A stretch of 64,000 bases of DNA, from positions 310,001-374,000 of the forward strand of contig AP025685.1 of assembly GCA_022846635.1 (NCBI GenBank), given 5' to 3'. This document shows, piece after piece, positions 39,196 to 52,991 of this stretch. The notes below the pieces were generated by a model that saw nothing but the letters and a program-made list of their open reading frames with translations, was not told the origin of the DNA and did no database searches. A program made the position numbers and the translations under genes. Source of the stretch: Salmonella enterica subsp. enterica serovar Choleraesuis. GTDB lineage: Bacteria > Pseudomonadota > Gammaproteobacteria > Enterobacterales > Enterobacteriaceae. The number at the start of each line of letters is the position of its first letter. Position 1 is the first letter of the stretch.

Positions 39196-40099
39196 ACGGC
39201 TGAGTATTGCTCTGGCGCTGGCGGCCATGATAGGTACGCCTGTGGCGATGGCCCTCGAGAGCCAGAAGCCGGGGAGCGATTCTGCTAATCATATTCAGCA
39301 CCAGATGGTGCAACAGCTGTCGGCGCTGGAGAAAAGCGCTAACGGGCGGCTTGGCGTAGCGGTTATCGATACCGGCAGCGGCGCAATTGCGGGCTGGCGG
39401 ATGGATGAACCTTTCCCCATGTGCAGTACCAGTAAAGTGATGGCGGTAGCGGCGCTGCTGAAACAGAGCGAACAGACTCCTGAACTTATGAGTCAGCCTC
39501 AGCCGGTAGCGAGCGGAGATCTGGTGAACTACAACCCGATAACTGAACGTTTTGTGGGTAAGAGCATGACGTTTGATGAGCTAAGCGCCGCAACGCTGCA
39601 ATATAGCGATAACGCCGCAATGAACCTGATTCTGGCCAAACTGGGTGGGCCGCAAAAAGTAACGGCGTTTGCCCGCAGTATTGGCGATGATAAATTCCGG
39701 CTCGACCGCAATGAACCTTCGCTAAATACCGCCATTCCCGGCGATCTTCGGGATACCAGCACTCCACGAGCTATGGCCTTAAGCCTGCAAAAGCTGGCGC
39801 TGGGGGATGCTTTAGGCCAGGTTCAGCGCGAGAAACTTAGCCACTGGTTGCGCGGCAATACCACCGGTGCGGCCAGCATTCGGGCCGGGCTGCCATCGGG
39901 ATGGAGCGTTGGGGATAAGACCGGCAGCGGTGATTACGGCACAACCAACGATATTGCCGTGGTATGGCCGACCGGCAGACCGCCGCTGGTTATTGTGACT
40001 TACTTTACTCAGCCGCAGCAGCAGGCAGAAAGCCAGCGGCCGGTGCTGGCGAAAGCGGCTGCTATCGTTGCCAGCCATTATGTATTGCCTAAAGGCTGA
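39185..40099 (+). CDS. Class A beta-lactamase, CTX-M-like
   Basis: 304 residues with a signal peptide ending about ...TPVAMA (residue 23). All class A motifs are present: SxxK at Ser81-Lys84 in MCSTSKVM (Ambler S70-K73), SDN at 141-143 (130-132), Glu177 in NEPSLN (E166), and KTG at 245-247 (234-236), followed by [12 protein letters not shown]. Ser at Ambler 237 and this loop are typical of CTX-M and related cefotaximases. It should hydrolyse penicillins and probably oxyimino-cephalosporins (inference). The ATG overlaps the greB stop by 11 bases, and no LysR-type regulator is adjacent, so expression probably follows greB. Confidence 0.92.
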   Translation: MINKRLSIALALAAMIGTPVAMALESQKPGSDSANHIQHQMVQQLSALEKSANGRLGVAVIDTGSGAIAGWRMDEPFPMCSTSKVMAVAALLKQSEQTPELMSQPQPVASGDLVNYNPITERFVGKSMTFDELSAATLQYSDNAAMNLILAKLGGPQKVTAFARSIGDDKFRLDRNEPSLNTAIPGDLRDTSTPRAMALSLQKLALGDALGQVQREKLSHWLRGNTTGAASIRAGLPSGWSVGDKTGSGDYGTTNDIAVVWPTGRPPLVIVTYFTQPQQQAESQRPVLAKAAAIVASHYVLPKG

Positions 40100-40101
40100 T
40101 A

Positions 40102-40863
40102 TTACTCCCGACCACGGGTGAAAATTGCGATAACCCGGTCAAGGTGAGCCTTCATCGCTTTTCGGGCAGCCGGGGCATCGCTTGCTTCAATTGCCTCCAG
40201 GATTGCCAGGTGTTCTAGTTCTGAAAGGTGCGGCATATCCTGCGGGGTATAACGCTCCTGAAGCAGCCGGAACATTTGGCCGTATCGGTGGCCCAGCAAA
40301 TGGGCAATGAAAAAACCGTAGGCCGGGTTGCCGCTGGCCTGGGCAATTCGGATATGAAACAGCCGGTCGCCGGGATGGCTGCGTGAACCGGCCTGGTTAT
40401 CCCGGCAGTTCTGCTCAAAGGCGTTGCGAATAGCCGCTCGCTCTTCTGGTGATGCATGTCGTGCCGCAAGCGCTGCGGCCTCTGGCTCAATAAGCTTGCG
40501 GGCCTGGAGCAGAGAGAAGGGCGGTATCTCCGCGCTTAAATCCAGTTCAATACCCAGCTCCCCGTCAGGCTCCAGCCACTGCCCGCGCCCGGCTTGTTCC
40601 ATGATGGGCTGTGAATCTTGAATTGCGGGCTTTGAGTCGCGCACGATGACGCCATTCCCCACTTTCACATCAACCAGACCAACCACCTCCAGGGCTATTA
40701 ACGCCTCACGCACTGAAGCCCGGCTAACCTGCAGCTGCTGGGCCAGATCTCGCTCGGACGGCAGGCGACTACCGGGAGGAAACTCGCCGTTTTCAATTAG
40801 CGACTTAAGTTGATCTGCTATCTGCCTGTAAATCCTTGGATTTTCTAGTCTGGTGATTGGCAT
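40102..40863 (-). CDS. FadR-type GntR-family regulator, probable L-fucose/fuconate sensor
   Basis: 253 residues. The N-terminal winged helix is typical of GntR proteins (LPSERDLAQQLQVSRASVREALIALE). The C-terminal FCD domain has the metal ligands of the family as D..H (GDRLFHIRIA), H (LLGHRYGQ) and H (EAMKAHLDRV-like). It is divergent from the fucose genes and convergent with the beta-lactamase, ending two bases from it. It most likely represses the fucose operon and responds to a pathway acid, based on location and family. Confidence 0.8.
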   Translation of the reverse strand: MPITRLENPRIYRQIADQLKSLIENGEFPPGSRLPSERDLAQQLQVSRASVREALIALEVVGLVDVKVGNGVIVRDSKPAIQDSQPIMEQAGRGQWLEPDGELGIELDLSAEIPPFSLLQARKLIEPEAAALAARHASPEERAAIRNAFEQNCRDNQAGSRSHPGDRLFHIRIAQASGNPAYGFFIAHLLGHRYGQMFRLLQERYTPQDMPHLSELEHLAILEAIEASDAPAARKAMKAHLDRVIAIFTRGRE

Positions 40864-40919
40864 CTATGACCTTCCCTAACAAACTAAGTAGTGACTGAGC
40901 GCACAAAAAGTAGCCATTA

Positions 40920-40983
40920 AACTTGTGTAATTGTTGTGTGAGTGTAAATAAATAGTTACCAAAACGAGGCTGTGTAACAAGTT
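40920..40983. promoter_or_regulatory. Divergent control region of the fucose cluster
   Basis: AACTTGT (40920-40926) and ACAAGTT (40977-40983) are perfect inverted arms 50 bases apart, with several GTGT steps between. A near-palindrome CCGG-GTTAAA-CCGG lies at 40991-41004. These are candidate operators for the FadR-type regulator; no published consensus was matched. Confidence 0.4.
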
Positions 40984-41080
40984 CAACATACCGGGTTAAA
41001 CCGGATTTGTCATGTCAAAGGTCGGGCCTTTTTGCCATTTTAATGGCCTGACCATTAGTCCTTTAGACCGGGAGCGGAAT

Positions 41081-41821
41081 ATGGATCTGAATGGGAAGCG
41101 GGTACTGATAACGGCGGCGGGGCAGGGTATTGGCTTGAGCTGCGCGAAAACTTTCGCCGCAGCGGGTGCTCAGGTATTTGCCAGCGACATCAACATTGAA
41201 CAATTGGAAGGGCTGGTGGGAATAAAGCCGCTGCGCCTTGATGCAACGGACCCGGCCGCCATCAGCCGCGCCTGCGATGTCACCGGCCCATTAGACGTGC
41301 TGTTTAACTGTGCCGGAGTGGTACATAGCGGTTCAATTCTGGAGTGCAGTGAAGAGCAATGGCGCTTTGCGCTGGAGCTTAATGTAACTGCGATGTTCCA
41401 CACCATTCGTGCCTGGCTTCCGGGCATGCTGGCTCAGGGGCATGGTTCGATTATCAATATGTCGTCGGTCGCTTCCAGCATTAAAGGGGTGCCTAATCGT
41501 TTTGCTTATAGCGCCAGTAAAGCTGCCGTTATCGGGCTGACCCGTTCGGTGGCAGCTGACTATGTCACTCAGGGCATTCGCTGCAACGCTATCTGCCCGG
41601 GCACCGTTGAATCGCCGTCACTACGTCAGCGCATTGCCACCCAGGCGCGTGAGCAGGGCCTTCCGGAAGATGAAGTCTACCAGGCCTTTGTTGCCCGTCA
41701 GCCTATTGGCCGTATTGGCCGTCCGGAGGAGATTGCCCAGCTGGCGCTATATCTGGCCTCTGATGCCAGTGCCTATACCACCGGAACCGTACAGATTATT
41801 GATGGCGGCTGGAGCAACTAA
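41081..41821 (+). CDS. SDR oxidoreductase, probable 2-keto-3-deoxy-L-fuconate dehydrogenase
   Basis: 246-residue short-chain dehydrogenase. The NAD loop is ITAAGQGIGLS, the catalytic Tyr-Lys is YSASK, the preceding Ser is in NMSSVAS, and the C-terminal GGxxN ends the protein. It resembles the DHRS6/BDH2 branch, which includes the Xanthomonas 2-keto-3-deoxy-L-fuconate dehydrogenase. Its place beside a fuconate dehydratase supports oxidation of 2-keto-3-deoxy-L-fuconate to the 2,4-diketo acid. Start at 41081 follows GGGAGCGG. First gene of the operon. Confidence 0.8.
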   Translation: MDLNGKRVLITAAGQGIGLSCAKTFAAAGAQVFASDINIEQLEGLVGIKPLRLDATDPAAISRACDVTGPLDVLFNCAGVVHSGSILECSEEQWRFALELNVTAMFHTIRAWLPGMLAQGHGSIINMSSVASSIKGVPNRFAYSASKAAVIGLTRSVAADYVTQGIRCNAICPGTVESPSLRQRIATQAREQGLPEDEVYQAFVARQPIGRIGRPEEIAQLALYLASDASAYTTGTVQIIDGGWSN

Positions 41822-41853
41822 GCGCCGCAGTTCAGCTTAATAAGGGGAAATTT

Positions 41854-42705
41854 ATGAAGTTATTACGTTATGGCGATGCAGGTCAGGAGCGCCCCGGAAT
41901 TTTGGATGCGCAGGGGAAAATCCGCTGTCTTTCGGCACATCTGCCGGACATTAATGGTGGCGCAATCCAGCCAGAAAGCCTGGCCCGCCTGCGTAAACTC
42001 GACCTTAACTCCCTGCCGCTGGTTGAAGGTTCGCCGCGTATTGGAGCCTGTGTCGCAGATATTGGCAAGTTTATCTGCATTGGCCTCAACTACGCCGACC
42101 ACGCTGCGGAAACCGGTGCTGAAATCCCTAAAGAGCCGGTGATATTCAATAAGTGGACCAGCGCGGTCGTGGGGCCAAATGACAACGTCATTATTCCGCG
42201 CGGCTCGCAAAAAACAGATTGGGAAGTTGAGCTGGGCGTGGTGATTGGTGAAGGCGGCCGCTACATCAGTGAACAGGATGCCATGAACCACGTGGCTGGC
42301 TATTGCGTGATTAATGATGTCTCCGAACGTGAATATCAGCTTGAGCGCGGCGGCACCTGGGATAAGGGTAAAGGCTGCGACACTTTCGGCCCTACCGGAC
42401 CCTGGCTGGTCACTGCTGATGAAATTCCCGACCCGCACCAGCTTAGCCTGTGGCTCGAGGTAGATGGTCAGCGTTATCAGGACGGTAATACCAACACCAT
42501 GATCTTCAAAATCCCGCAAATTATTAGCTACCTGAGCCGCTTTATGAGCTTACAGCCTGGCGATGTTATCTCCACCGGTACTCCGCCAGGAGTGGGGCTG
42601 GGGCAGAAGCCGCAGCCAGTGTATCTGCGCCCTGGGCAAACTATCCGCCTGGGGATTGAAGGGCTGGGTGAGCAGTGTCAGACCACGGTGGAGGACAAAG
42701 CATGA
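41854..42705 (+). CDS. Fumarylacetoacetate hydrolase family enzyme, probable 2,4-diketo-3-deoxy-L-fuconate hydrolase
   Basis: 283 residues of the FAH fold. The metal and active-site segments are visible: FICIGLNYADHAAETG, DWEVELGVVIG, and GYCVINDVSERE, followed by KGCDTFGPTGPWLV and STGTPPGVGLG. In the known hydrolytic fucose route the enzyme splits 2,4-diketo-3-deoxy-L-fuconate to pyruvate and L-lactate. Related ureidoglycolate lyase annotations are common for this subfamily; the context favours the fucose role. Its stop overlaps the next start (ATGA). Confidence 0.8.
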   Translation: MKLLRYGDAGQERPGILDAQGKIRCLSAHLPDINGGAIQPESLARLRKLDLNSLPLVEGSPRIGACVADIGKFICIGLNYADHAAETGAEIPKEPVIFNKWTSAVVGPNDNVIIPRGSQKTDWEVELGVVIGEGGRYISEQDAMNHVAGYCVINDVSEREYQLERGGTWDKGKGCDTFGPTGPWLVTADEIPDPHQLSLWLEVDGQRYQDGNTNTMIFKIPQIISYLSRFMSLQPGDVISTGTPPGVGLGQKPQPVYLRPGQTIRLGIEGLGEQCQTTVEDKA

Positions 42706-43990
42706 CGACAATTACGGGTCTGCGGGTTGAAGATATCCGTTTCCCTACCTCCGAACAGCTGGATGGTTCTGATGCCATGAATCCGGATCCCGACTATTCG
42801 GCGGCCTATGTCATCCTCGATACCGATAATCCTGAGTTAAGCGGCCACGGCCTGACATTCACCATCGGACGCGGCAATGAAGTGTGCTGTGCGGCCATTG
42901 AAGCGCTGGCTGGTCGCGTGGTGGGGAAAAAGCTGGAGGAGTTCACGGCTGATATGGGCGCTTTCTGGCGCCATATGACCAGCGACAGCCAGCTGCGCTG
43001 GATAGGACCGGATAAGGGTGCAATCCACCTTGCCACCGGTGCGGTAGTGAATGCGGTTTGGGATCTATGGGCCAAACAGCAGGGCAAGCCGGTCTGGCAG
43101 CTGGTGGCAGATATGTCGCCGGAAGAGCTGGTGCGTTGTATCGACTTCCGCTACATCACCGACTGCATCACCCCTGACGAAGCGCTCAGCCTGTTGCGCG
43201 CACAAAGCGAAGGTAAGGAGCAGCGCCTGACGCAGCTGAAAGAGCACGGTTATCCCTGCTACACCACATCGGCGGGCTGGCTGGGCTATAGCGATGAGAA
43301 GCTGCGCCGTTTGTGCAAAGAGGCGGTAGATGCCGGGTTCTCCCACATCAAACTTAAGGTTGGCCGCGACCTGGAAGATGATATCCGTCGGCTGCGAATT
43401 GCCAGGGAAGCTATCGGACCGGATCGCCACTTAATGATTGATGCTAATCAGGTCTGGGAAGTGAACGAGGCGGCTCCTTGGGTCAATGCGCTGGCCTTCG
43501 CTAAACCTTGGTTTATCGAGGAGCCAACCAGTCCGGACGATATTGAAGGGCATCGCAAAATTCGCCAGGCAATTGGCGATGTGAAGGTGGCTACCGGTGA
43601 AATGTGCCACAACCGCATCATGTTTAAGCAGCTCATTATGGGTGGGGCCATCGATGTCGTACAAATTGATGCCTGCCGCCTGGGGGGCGTGAATGAGGTG
43701 CTGGCCGTTATGCTGATGGCGGCTAAATACCGTCTTCCGGTCTGCCCGCATGCCGGTGGCGTGGGGCTGTGCGAATACGTTCAGCATCTGTCGATGATCG
43801 ACTATCTATGCATTGCCGGAACTCATGAGGGGCGGGTGATTGAATACGTCGACCATCTGCATGAGCACTTCCTGCATCCGTGTGAGATTCGCGGTGCGGC
43901 CTATATGCCACCGCTAGCGCCGGGCTATTCCATTGAAATGTATCCTGAATCTCGTGAGCGCTATCGTTTTCGGCCTCAGGAGCGCGCGTA

Positions 43991-43991
<1 letters not shown>
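42702..43991 (+). CDS. L-fuconate dehydratase (enolase superfamily)
   Basis: 429 residues, close to Xanthomonas FucD. The enolase-superfamily residues fall where expected: acid/base Lys219 in HIKLKVGRD, metal ligands Asp247 (MIDANQ), Glu273 (FIEEPTSP) and Glu300 (TGEMCHNR), and His350 in CPHAGGVGLCEYVQHL. It removes water from L-fuconate to give 2-keto-3-deoxy-L-fuconate. The ATG overlaps the preceding stop by 4 bases; the frame is open a little further upstream. Confidence 0.9.
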
Positions 43992-45952
<1,961 letters not shown>

Positions 45953-46127
45953 CTATCAATCTGTTCCTACGGCGGCCGTCATGGCGGCCCGCGCAGATGC
46001 AGAGAGTGAGTGGCGACCATATTGGAAGTTATGGCGCACGGCTCGTTGCAGCCCTGTATTCTGCGCGGCGGTGATTCAAGTCCCCCGATGGAGCAGCACC
46101 GTTCTGTACCCTACGAGGATAATAACT
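45953..46127 (+). other. Structured leader before the permease gene
   Basis: 175 bases between otherwise overlapping or tightly packed genes. GGCCG-tcatgg-CGGCC (45974-45989) and a nested pair GCGCA/TGCGC around GGCT/AGCC (about 46034-46066) are visible. It may hold a separate promoter or attenuating element for the permease. No known RNA family recognised. Confidence 0.4.
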
Positions 46128-47357
46128 ATGGCTGTCAATCAGAAAACCGCCGCGATGCCGCGCAGCACAAGTCAGGCATCCAGCGTGCGCTGGGCCTATA
46201 TGCTGGTCACCACGCTATTTTTTATGTGGGGGCTGTCTTACGGTTTACTGGACGTGCTGAATAAACACTTCCAGGAGACCTTGCACGTTACCCGCGCCCA
46301 GTCCGGCCTGCTCCAGGCGGCCTATTTTGGCGCTTATTTTATTGTGGCGCTTCCCGCCGGTATTTTTATGGAACGGCGTGGATATAAGGCGGGAATATTA
46401 GTAGGCCTATGCCTGTACGCCCTGGGCGCGCTGCTGTTCGTTCCGGCAGCCAGCGTGAATAGTTTTGGCCTGTTTCTACTGGCGCTGTTCGTTATTGCTC
46501 TGGGATTAGGCTGCCTTGAAACTGCTGCCAACCCTTATGCTACGGTGTTAGGCGAGCCGCAGGGCGCAGAGCGGCGGTTAAACCTGGCGCAGTCATTTAA
46601 CGGCCTGGGCCAATTTATCGGGCCATTGATCGGCGGCACATTATTTTTCTCCGCGACTCAGCAGCAGAGCGGTGACCAGGAAGCGGTGCGGATAACTTAT
46701 GTCGCTATCACACTGATAGTTCTGGGGATTGCTTTTCTATTTCGTCGCGCTGTGCTGCCGGATATTCGCGAGTCGGAAACCCCAGAGGCCGCAGGCGCGC
46801 CAGCACGCGGTCTGTGGGCTCACCGCCATTTTGTCGGTGGTGTATGCGCACAGTTCTTTTATGTGGCCGCGCAGGTTGGCGTCGGCGCGTTCTTTATTAA
46901 CTACGCTACCGAACACTGGCAGGGAATCTCGAATCAGAGCGCCTCTTATCTGCTGTCGGTTGCGATGATCTGCTTTATGGTTGGGCGCTTCTTTAGCACC
47001 TGGCTGATGGGGCGGGTTAAACCGGCGACCCTGCTGGCGGCCTATTCGGTGATTAATATCGCGCTTTGCGCTTTGGTCATGGCTGGGATGGATGGCGTTT
47101 CCGTCATGGCGTTGATTGCCATCTTCTTCTTTATGTCGATTATGTTCCCAACCATCTTTGCTCTTGGGGTTAAGAACATGGGCAGCCAGACCAAGCGCGC
47201 CAGCTCATTTATGATTATGGCAATAGTGGGTGGAGCAATTATGCCGTGGTTTATGGGACGGATAGCTGACAACGTGAATACTGCTGTTTCTTACGGTTTG
47301 CCGCTGGTCTGTTTCGCGATTGTTCTGGTTTATGCGCTAAGTCAACGGCGCACATAA
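46128..47357 (+). CDS. MFS sugar permease, FucP-like
   Basis: 409 residues with about 12 membrane helices, of the fucose:H+ symporter (FGHS) family. The diagnostic segments GLGCLETAANPYATVLG and RRLNLAQSFNGLGQFIGPL match E. coli FucP features, and the N-terminal FFMWGLSYGLLDVLNKHFQE is typical. It most likely imports L-fucose for the cluster. The ATG at 46128 follows ACGAGGAT; the frame is open upstream through the leader. Followed by a terminator. Confidence 0.85.
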   Translation: MAVNQKTAAMPRSTSQASSVRWAYMLVTTLFFMWGLSYGLLDVLNKHFQETLHVTRAQSGLLQAAYFGAYFIVALPAGIFMERRGYKAGILVGLCLYALGALLFVPAASVNSFGLFLLALFVIALGLGCLETAANPYATVLGEPQGAERRLNLAQSFNGLGQFIGPLIGGTLFFSATQQQSGDQEAVRITYVAITLIVLGIAFLFRRAVLPDIRESETPEAAGAPARGLWAHRHFVGGVCAQFFYVAAQVGVGAFFINYATEHWQGISNQSASYLLSVAMICFMVGRFFSTWLMGRVKPATLLAAYSVINIALCALVMAGMDGVSVMALIAIFFFMSIMFPTIFALGVKNMGSQTKRASSFMIMAIVGGAIMPWFMGRIADNVNTAVSYGLPLVCFAIVLVYALSQRRT

Positions 47358-47374
47358 CTGGTCGAAATATCATC

Positions 47375-47400
47375 AAGCAGCCTCAGGGCTGCTTTTTTTA
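47375..47400 (+). terminator. Terminator of the fucose cluster
   Basis: AAGCAGCC-tcag-GGCTGCTT followed by T7, 17 bases after the permease stop. Confidence 0.92.
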
Positions 47401-47573
47401 TGTTTGCGAGCTAATGCGGCTATCTTGCTGAAAAAGACGTGGATTAACCGTATAACCTGCTGTTAAATATGCTTTGTAACAATTTCGACTAGAATATATA
47501 CCAGATTTGACTGGCCCTGAGGGCGCGCTTTTTTAGAATACGCAACCACAGGCAGACCTTTGGGAGTTATACC

Positions 47574-49639
<2,066 letters not shown>

Positions 49640-49660
49640 TATCACCAAATCGTGAGCCAC

Positions 49661-49690
49661 AAAAAAGCCAGCCGTAAGGCTGGCTTTTTA
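49661..49690. terminator. Bidirectional terminator between envZ and pckA
   Basis: AAAAAGCCAGCC-gtaa-GGCTGGCTTTTT, with A and T runs on the two sides, between convergent genes. Confidence 0.92.
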
Positions 49691-49769
49691 ATGTCTTTAA
49701 ACCTCCTGGAGAGGTTTTACTGCCTATCCCAGGCGCTGGTCGCTACAGATGAGCGGCCAGCGTAGAGAA

Positions 49770-51389
49770 TTAGCGCTGTGGACCGGCTTTAACCAGCGCG
49801 GCGCCTGCCGGAGTATCGGTATATTTCTCGAAGTTCTCCACAAACAGCTGTGCCAGGCGGTCAGCTTTTTCCTGCCACTGCTCGGCGGAAGCGTAGGTAT
49901 TACGCGGATCGAGAATATGAGTATCCACGCCCGGCAGTTCGGTAGGAATCGCCAGGTTGAACATTGGCAGAGTAAAGGTCTCAGCATCGTCCAGCGAGCC
50001 GTCGAGAATGGCATCGATAATGGCGCGGGTATCTTTAATGGAGATACGCTTGCCGGTACCGTTCCAGCCGGTGTTAACCAGATATGCCTGCGCGCCTGCG
50101 GCCTGCATGCGTTTCACCAGTACTTCGGCGTACTGCGTTGGGTGCAGCATCAGGAATGCCGCGCCAAAGCAGGCGGAGAAGGTTGGGGTTGGCTCAGTAA
50201 TGCCGCGCTCGGTGCCTGCCAGCTTAGCGGTGAAGCCAGACAGGAAGTGATACTGTGTCTGGTCAGCCGTCAGGCGTGAAACCGGTGGCAGCACCCCAAA
50301 CGCATCGGCAGTCAGGAAGATTATCTTAGTCGCGTGACCCGCTTTAGACACCGGTTTAACGATGTTTTCGATGTGATTAATCGGGTAGGAAACGCGGGTA
50401 TTTTCCGTTTTTGACGCGTCGTCAAAGTCGATAGTCCCATCGGCGCGAACGGTGACGTTCTCCAGCAGGGCATCGCGGCGGATAGCGCGGTAGATATCCG
50501 GCTCGGCCTCTTCTGACAGACGGATAGTTTTGGCGTAGCAGCCGCCTTCGAAGTTAAACACACCATCGTCGTCCCAGCCGTGCTCGTCATCGCCAATCAG
50601 ACGGCGTTTTGGATCGGTGGACAGAGTGGTTTTACCGGTTCCGGACAGGCCGAAGAACACCGCGACGTCTTCTTTCTCACCCACGTTAGCTGAGCAGTGC
50701 ATTGAGGCAATGCCTTTCAGCGGCAGCAGGTAGTTCATGATGGAGAACATCCCTTTCTTCATCTCGCCGCCGTACCAGGTACCGCCGATAAGCTGCATAC
50801 GCTCGGTAAGGTTAAAAGCGATGAAGTTTTCGGAGTTCATCCCCTGTTCCTGCCACTGTGGGTTAACGCATTTCGCGCCGTTCATTACCACAAAGTCAGG
50901 TTCAAAATCAGCCAGCTCAGCGGCCGATGGGCGGATAAACATATTGGTCACAAAGTGTGCCTGCCAGGCCACTTCTGTGATAAATCGCACCGACAGACGC
51001 GAGTCAGGGTTAGCGCCGCAGAAAGCATCAACCACAAACAGGCGTTTGGCGGACAACTGTTGAGTTACCAGCCCCTTAAGATGCTGCCAGGTTTCCTGAG
51101 ACAAGGCTTTGTTATCGTTCTTGCCTTTGCCTTCATCTGCCCACCACAGGGTGTCGCGCGTAGTGTCATCGCGGACGATATATTTATCTTTCGGAGAACG
51201 TCCGGTGAAAATGCCGGTATCTACGGAGACAGCGCCAAGCGATGTTAGCGTTCCGCGCTCGAAACCTTCCAGGCCTGGTGCCAGTTCTTCTTCAAATAGA
51301 GTTTGGTAATCGGGGTTATGAATGATTTCGCTGACATCTTGAATTCCATATGCCTGAAGATCCTGAGGGGTTATGCCATTCGCGCCCAT
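49770..51389 (-). CDS. pckA: PckA, phosphoenolpyruvate carboxykinase (ATP)
   Basis: 539 residues (E. coli 540). Converts oxaloacetate and ATP to phosphoenolpyruvate, the first gluconeogenic step. The kinase-1a P-loop is [13 protein letters not shown], with the metal segment [11 protein letters not shown], the substrate arginine region [13 protein letters not shown], and the STEP-type signature NGAKCVNP. The ATG at 51389 follows GGAGC and fits the E. coli N terminus; an upstream in-frame ATG at 51413 lacks support. Confidence 0.96.
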   Translation of the reverse strand: MGANGITPQDLQAYGIQDVSEIIHNPDYQTLFEEELAPGLEGFERGTLTSLGAVSVDTGIFTGRSPKDKYIVRDDTTRDTLWWADEGKGKNDNKALSQETWQHLKGLVTQQLSAKRLFVVDAFCGANPDSRLSVRFITEVAWQAHFVTNMFIRPSAAELADFEPDFVVMNGAKCVNPQWQEQGMNSENFIAFNLTERMQLIGGTWYGGEMKKGMFSIMNYLLPLKGIASMHCSANVGEKEDVAVFFGLSGTGKTTLSTDPKRRLIGDDEHGWDDDGVFNFEGGCYAKTIRLSEEAEPDIYRAIRRDALLENVTVRADGTIDFDDASKTENTRVSYPINHIENIVKPVSKAGHATKIIFLTADAFGVLPPVSRLTADQTQYHFLSGFTAKLAGTERGITEPTPTFSACFGAAFLMLHPTQYAEVLVKRMQAAGAQAYLVNTGWNGTGKRISIKDTRAIIDAILDGSLDDAETFTLPMFNLAIPTELPGVDTHILDPRNTYASAEQWQEKADRLAQLFVENFEKYTDTPAGAALVKAGPQR

Positions 51390-51688
51390 GTCACTGCTCC
51401 TTAGATGTTCCAATACGAGTACTGCCTGAGATTGTAGGGTTGTTTACAGATTGTTAACCGCGACGAGCATCATAGATTTACGAATTAACACGATCCATTA
51501 CGCTTATATAGGGTGTGAAGCCTGTCACAGTAAGCGACAGAGTATGCCAGCATTTGCGCCGGGCGAGGTGTAAATATTCTTAATATGTTAAAAAACTGTA
51601 CACTCCAAACAAAAAGTGTGGGTGTAAGCGCATTTATGAGGAAACAAAATGATATGCCCTCCCGGAACTGAGAGGGCATATGGGGAGA
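51390..51688. other. pckA-hslO intergenic region
   Basis: 299 bases with the pckA promoter on the minus strand and the hslO terminator (51652-51681). I see no gene. Confidence 0.6.
51652..51681 (-). terminator. hslO terminator
   Basis: Perfect 10-bp stem ATATGCCCTC / GAGGGCATAT; on the minus strand it is followed by CATTTTGTTT, a modest T tract. Confidence 0.75.
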
Positions 51689-52567
51689 TTAGTGGATATT
51701 CGGATCTGCTGCAGAGGCGTTGTTACGGATTTCACTAATGTCCATAGCGTTGAACACATAGTGATTGCCGCAGTAATCGCAGTGCATATCAATTTCACCA
51801 TCTTCCGCCAGAATATCATCCACTTCTGATTCTGGAAGGGTTTTCAGAGCATCGGCGCAGCGCTCGCGAGAGCAGGTGCATTTAAAGCATACGTCCTGCG
51901 GATCGTAGAGCGTGACTTCTTCTTCGTGATACAGACGCCATAAAACCTCTTTAGTATCCAGGTTCAGGATCTCTTCGGTTTTGATGGTATCGGTCAATGC
52001 TACCAGGTGATCGAAATCATCCTGTTGAGCATCCTGAGCCGGCAGCACCTGAAGCAACATGCCGGCAGCGGCTGGTTTGCCGTCCGCTTCACCGGTACGG
52101 ATGAACAGGCGGGTCGGCAGCTGCTCGGAACGCATGAAGTAATCTTCCAGGCAGGCGGCCAGGGTATCGCCTTCCAGCCCAACCACGCCCTGATAACGTT
52201 CGCCTTGTTCCGGAGTAATTGTAATAACCAGATAGCCGTTACCCACTAGGGTTTTCAAATCTGCATTTTCAGGAATATCGCCCTGAACGCGTGCCACGCC
52301 GCGCATTTCCTGGCGATTGTTGCCGTTAATAACGGCCAGGGTCATTGGGCCATCGCCCTGCAGCTGGACGGTAATATCGCCGTCAAACTTCAGCGTAGCG
52401 GTCAGCAGGCTGGTCGCAACCAGCAGCTCGCCCAGGATTTTCTGAACTGGCTGTGGATATTCGTGGTTATCCAGCATTTGCTGCCAGGTTTCAGATACCG
52501 TCACCAGTTCCCCACGAACGGCGCGGTTTTCAAATAAGTAGCGGTGTAACTGGTCATGTGTGGACAT
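51689..52567 (-). CDS. hslO: HslO (Hsp33), redox-regulated holdase chaperone
   Basis: 292 residues, the E. coli length. The C-terminal zinc switch has CXC (KCTCSRERC) and CXXC (HCDYCGNH), whose oxidation unfolds the linker and activates the chaperone under oxidative heat stress. An additional cysteine occurs just before CXC (DVCFKC), where E. coli has glutamate. The start [12 protein letters not shown] aligns with the family; 13 further upstream codons are open. In the minus-strand group igaA-yrfG-hslR-hslO. Confidence 0.96.
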   Translation of the reverse strand: MSTHDQLHRYLFENRAVRGELVTVSETWQQMLDNHEYPQPVQKILGELLVATSLLTATLKFDGDITVQLQGDGPMTLAVINGNNRQEMRGVARVQGDIPENADLKTLVGNGYLVITITPEQGERYQGVVGLEGDTLAACLEDYFMRSEQLPTRLFIRTGEADGKPAAAGMLLQVLPAQDAQQDDFDHLVALTDTIKTEEILNLDTKEVLWRLYHEEEVTLYDPQDVCFKCTCSRERCADALKTLPESEVDDILAEDGEIDMHCDYCGNHYVFNAMDISEIRNNASAADPNIH

Positions 52568-52589
52568 AGTGGTCTCTCTTGGGGCGCGC

Positions 52590-52991
52590 TTAGTCTTGCT
52601 CGCCATATTTAAATTTCATCAAATCCCGCCGTTCTTTCTTATCCGGACGGCGTTCCGGATTGGGCATCGACAATGCGTTCATCTTACGTGCCAGAGCAAC
52701 CTGCTCACGTTTAGTGATGCTTTCTGGCGTTTCGGTATAGAGCGTAACTGCTACCGTTGCCGGGCCGCGCTTATCTGTTATTCCATTGATGATAACCGTG
52801 CGCCGGTCATTGCCCTGCTGCAGAGATAATTCGGCATTAAGTTCCACAACTTTGCCAGGCTTGGTACGCTGACCGTTGTAATGAACCTTACCGCCCTCGA
52901 TCATCTCTCGGGCAATTGCCCGTGTTTTGTAGAACCGCGCCGCCCATAGCCACTTATCGAGGCGGACGGCCTGCGTTGAGTTATCACTCAT
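52590..52991 (-). CDS. hslR: HslR (Hsp15), S4-domain ribosome-rescue heat-shock protein
   Basis: 133 residues. The S4 RNA-binding domain is visible ([28 protein letters not shown]), with a basic C-terminal tail. It binds 50S subunits carrying a stranded nascent chain. Its start overlaps the yrfG stop (ATGA on the minus strand). Confidence 0.95.
   Translation of the reverse strand: MSDNSTQAVRLDKWLWAARFYKTRAIAREMIEGGKVHYNGQRTKPGKVVELNAELSLQQGNDRRTVIINGITDKRGPATVAVTLYTETPESITKREQVALARKMNALSMPNPERRPDKKERRDLMKFKYGEQD

Noticed and set aside
46060..46085. tRNA-like T arm (GATTCAAGTCC) before the permease gene
   Set aside because: The flanking bases do not pair as a T stem, and no acceptor or anticodon arm can be built around it.
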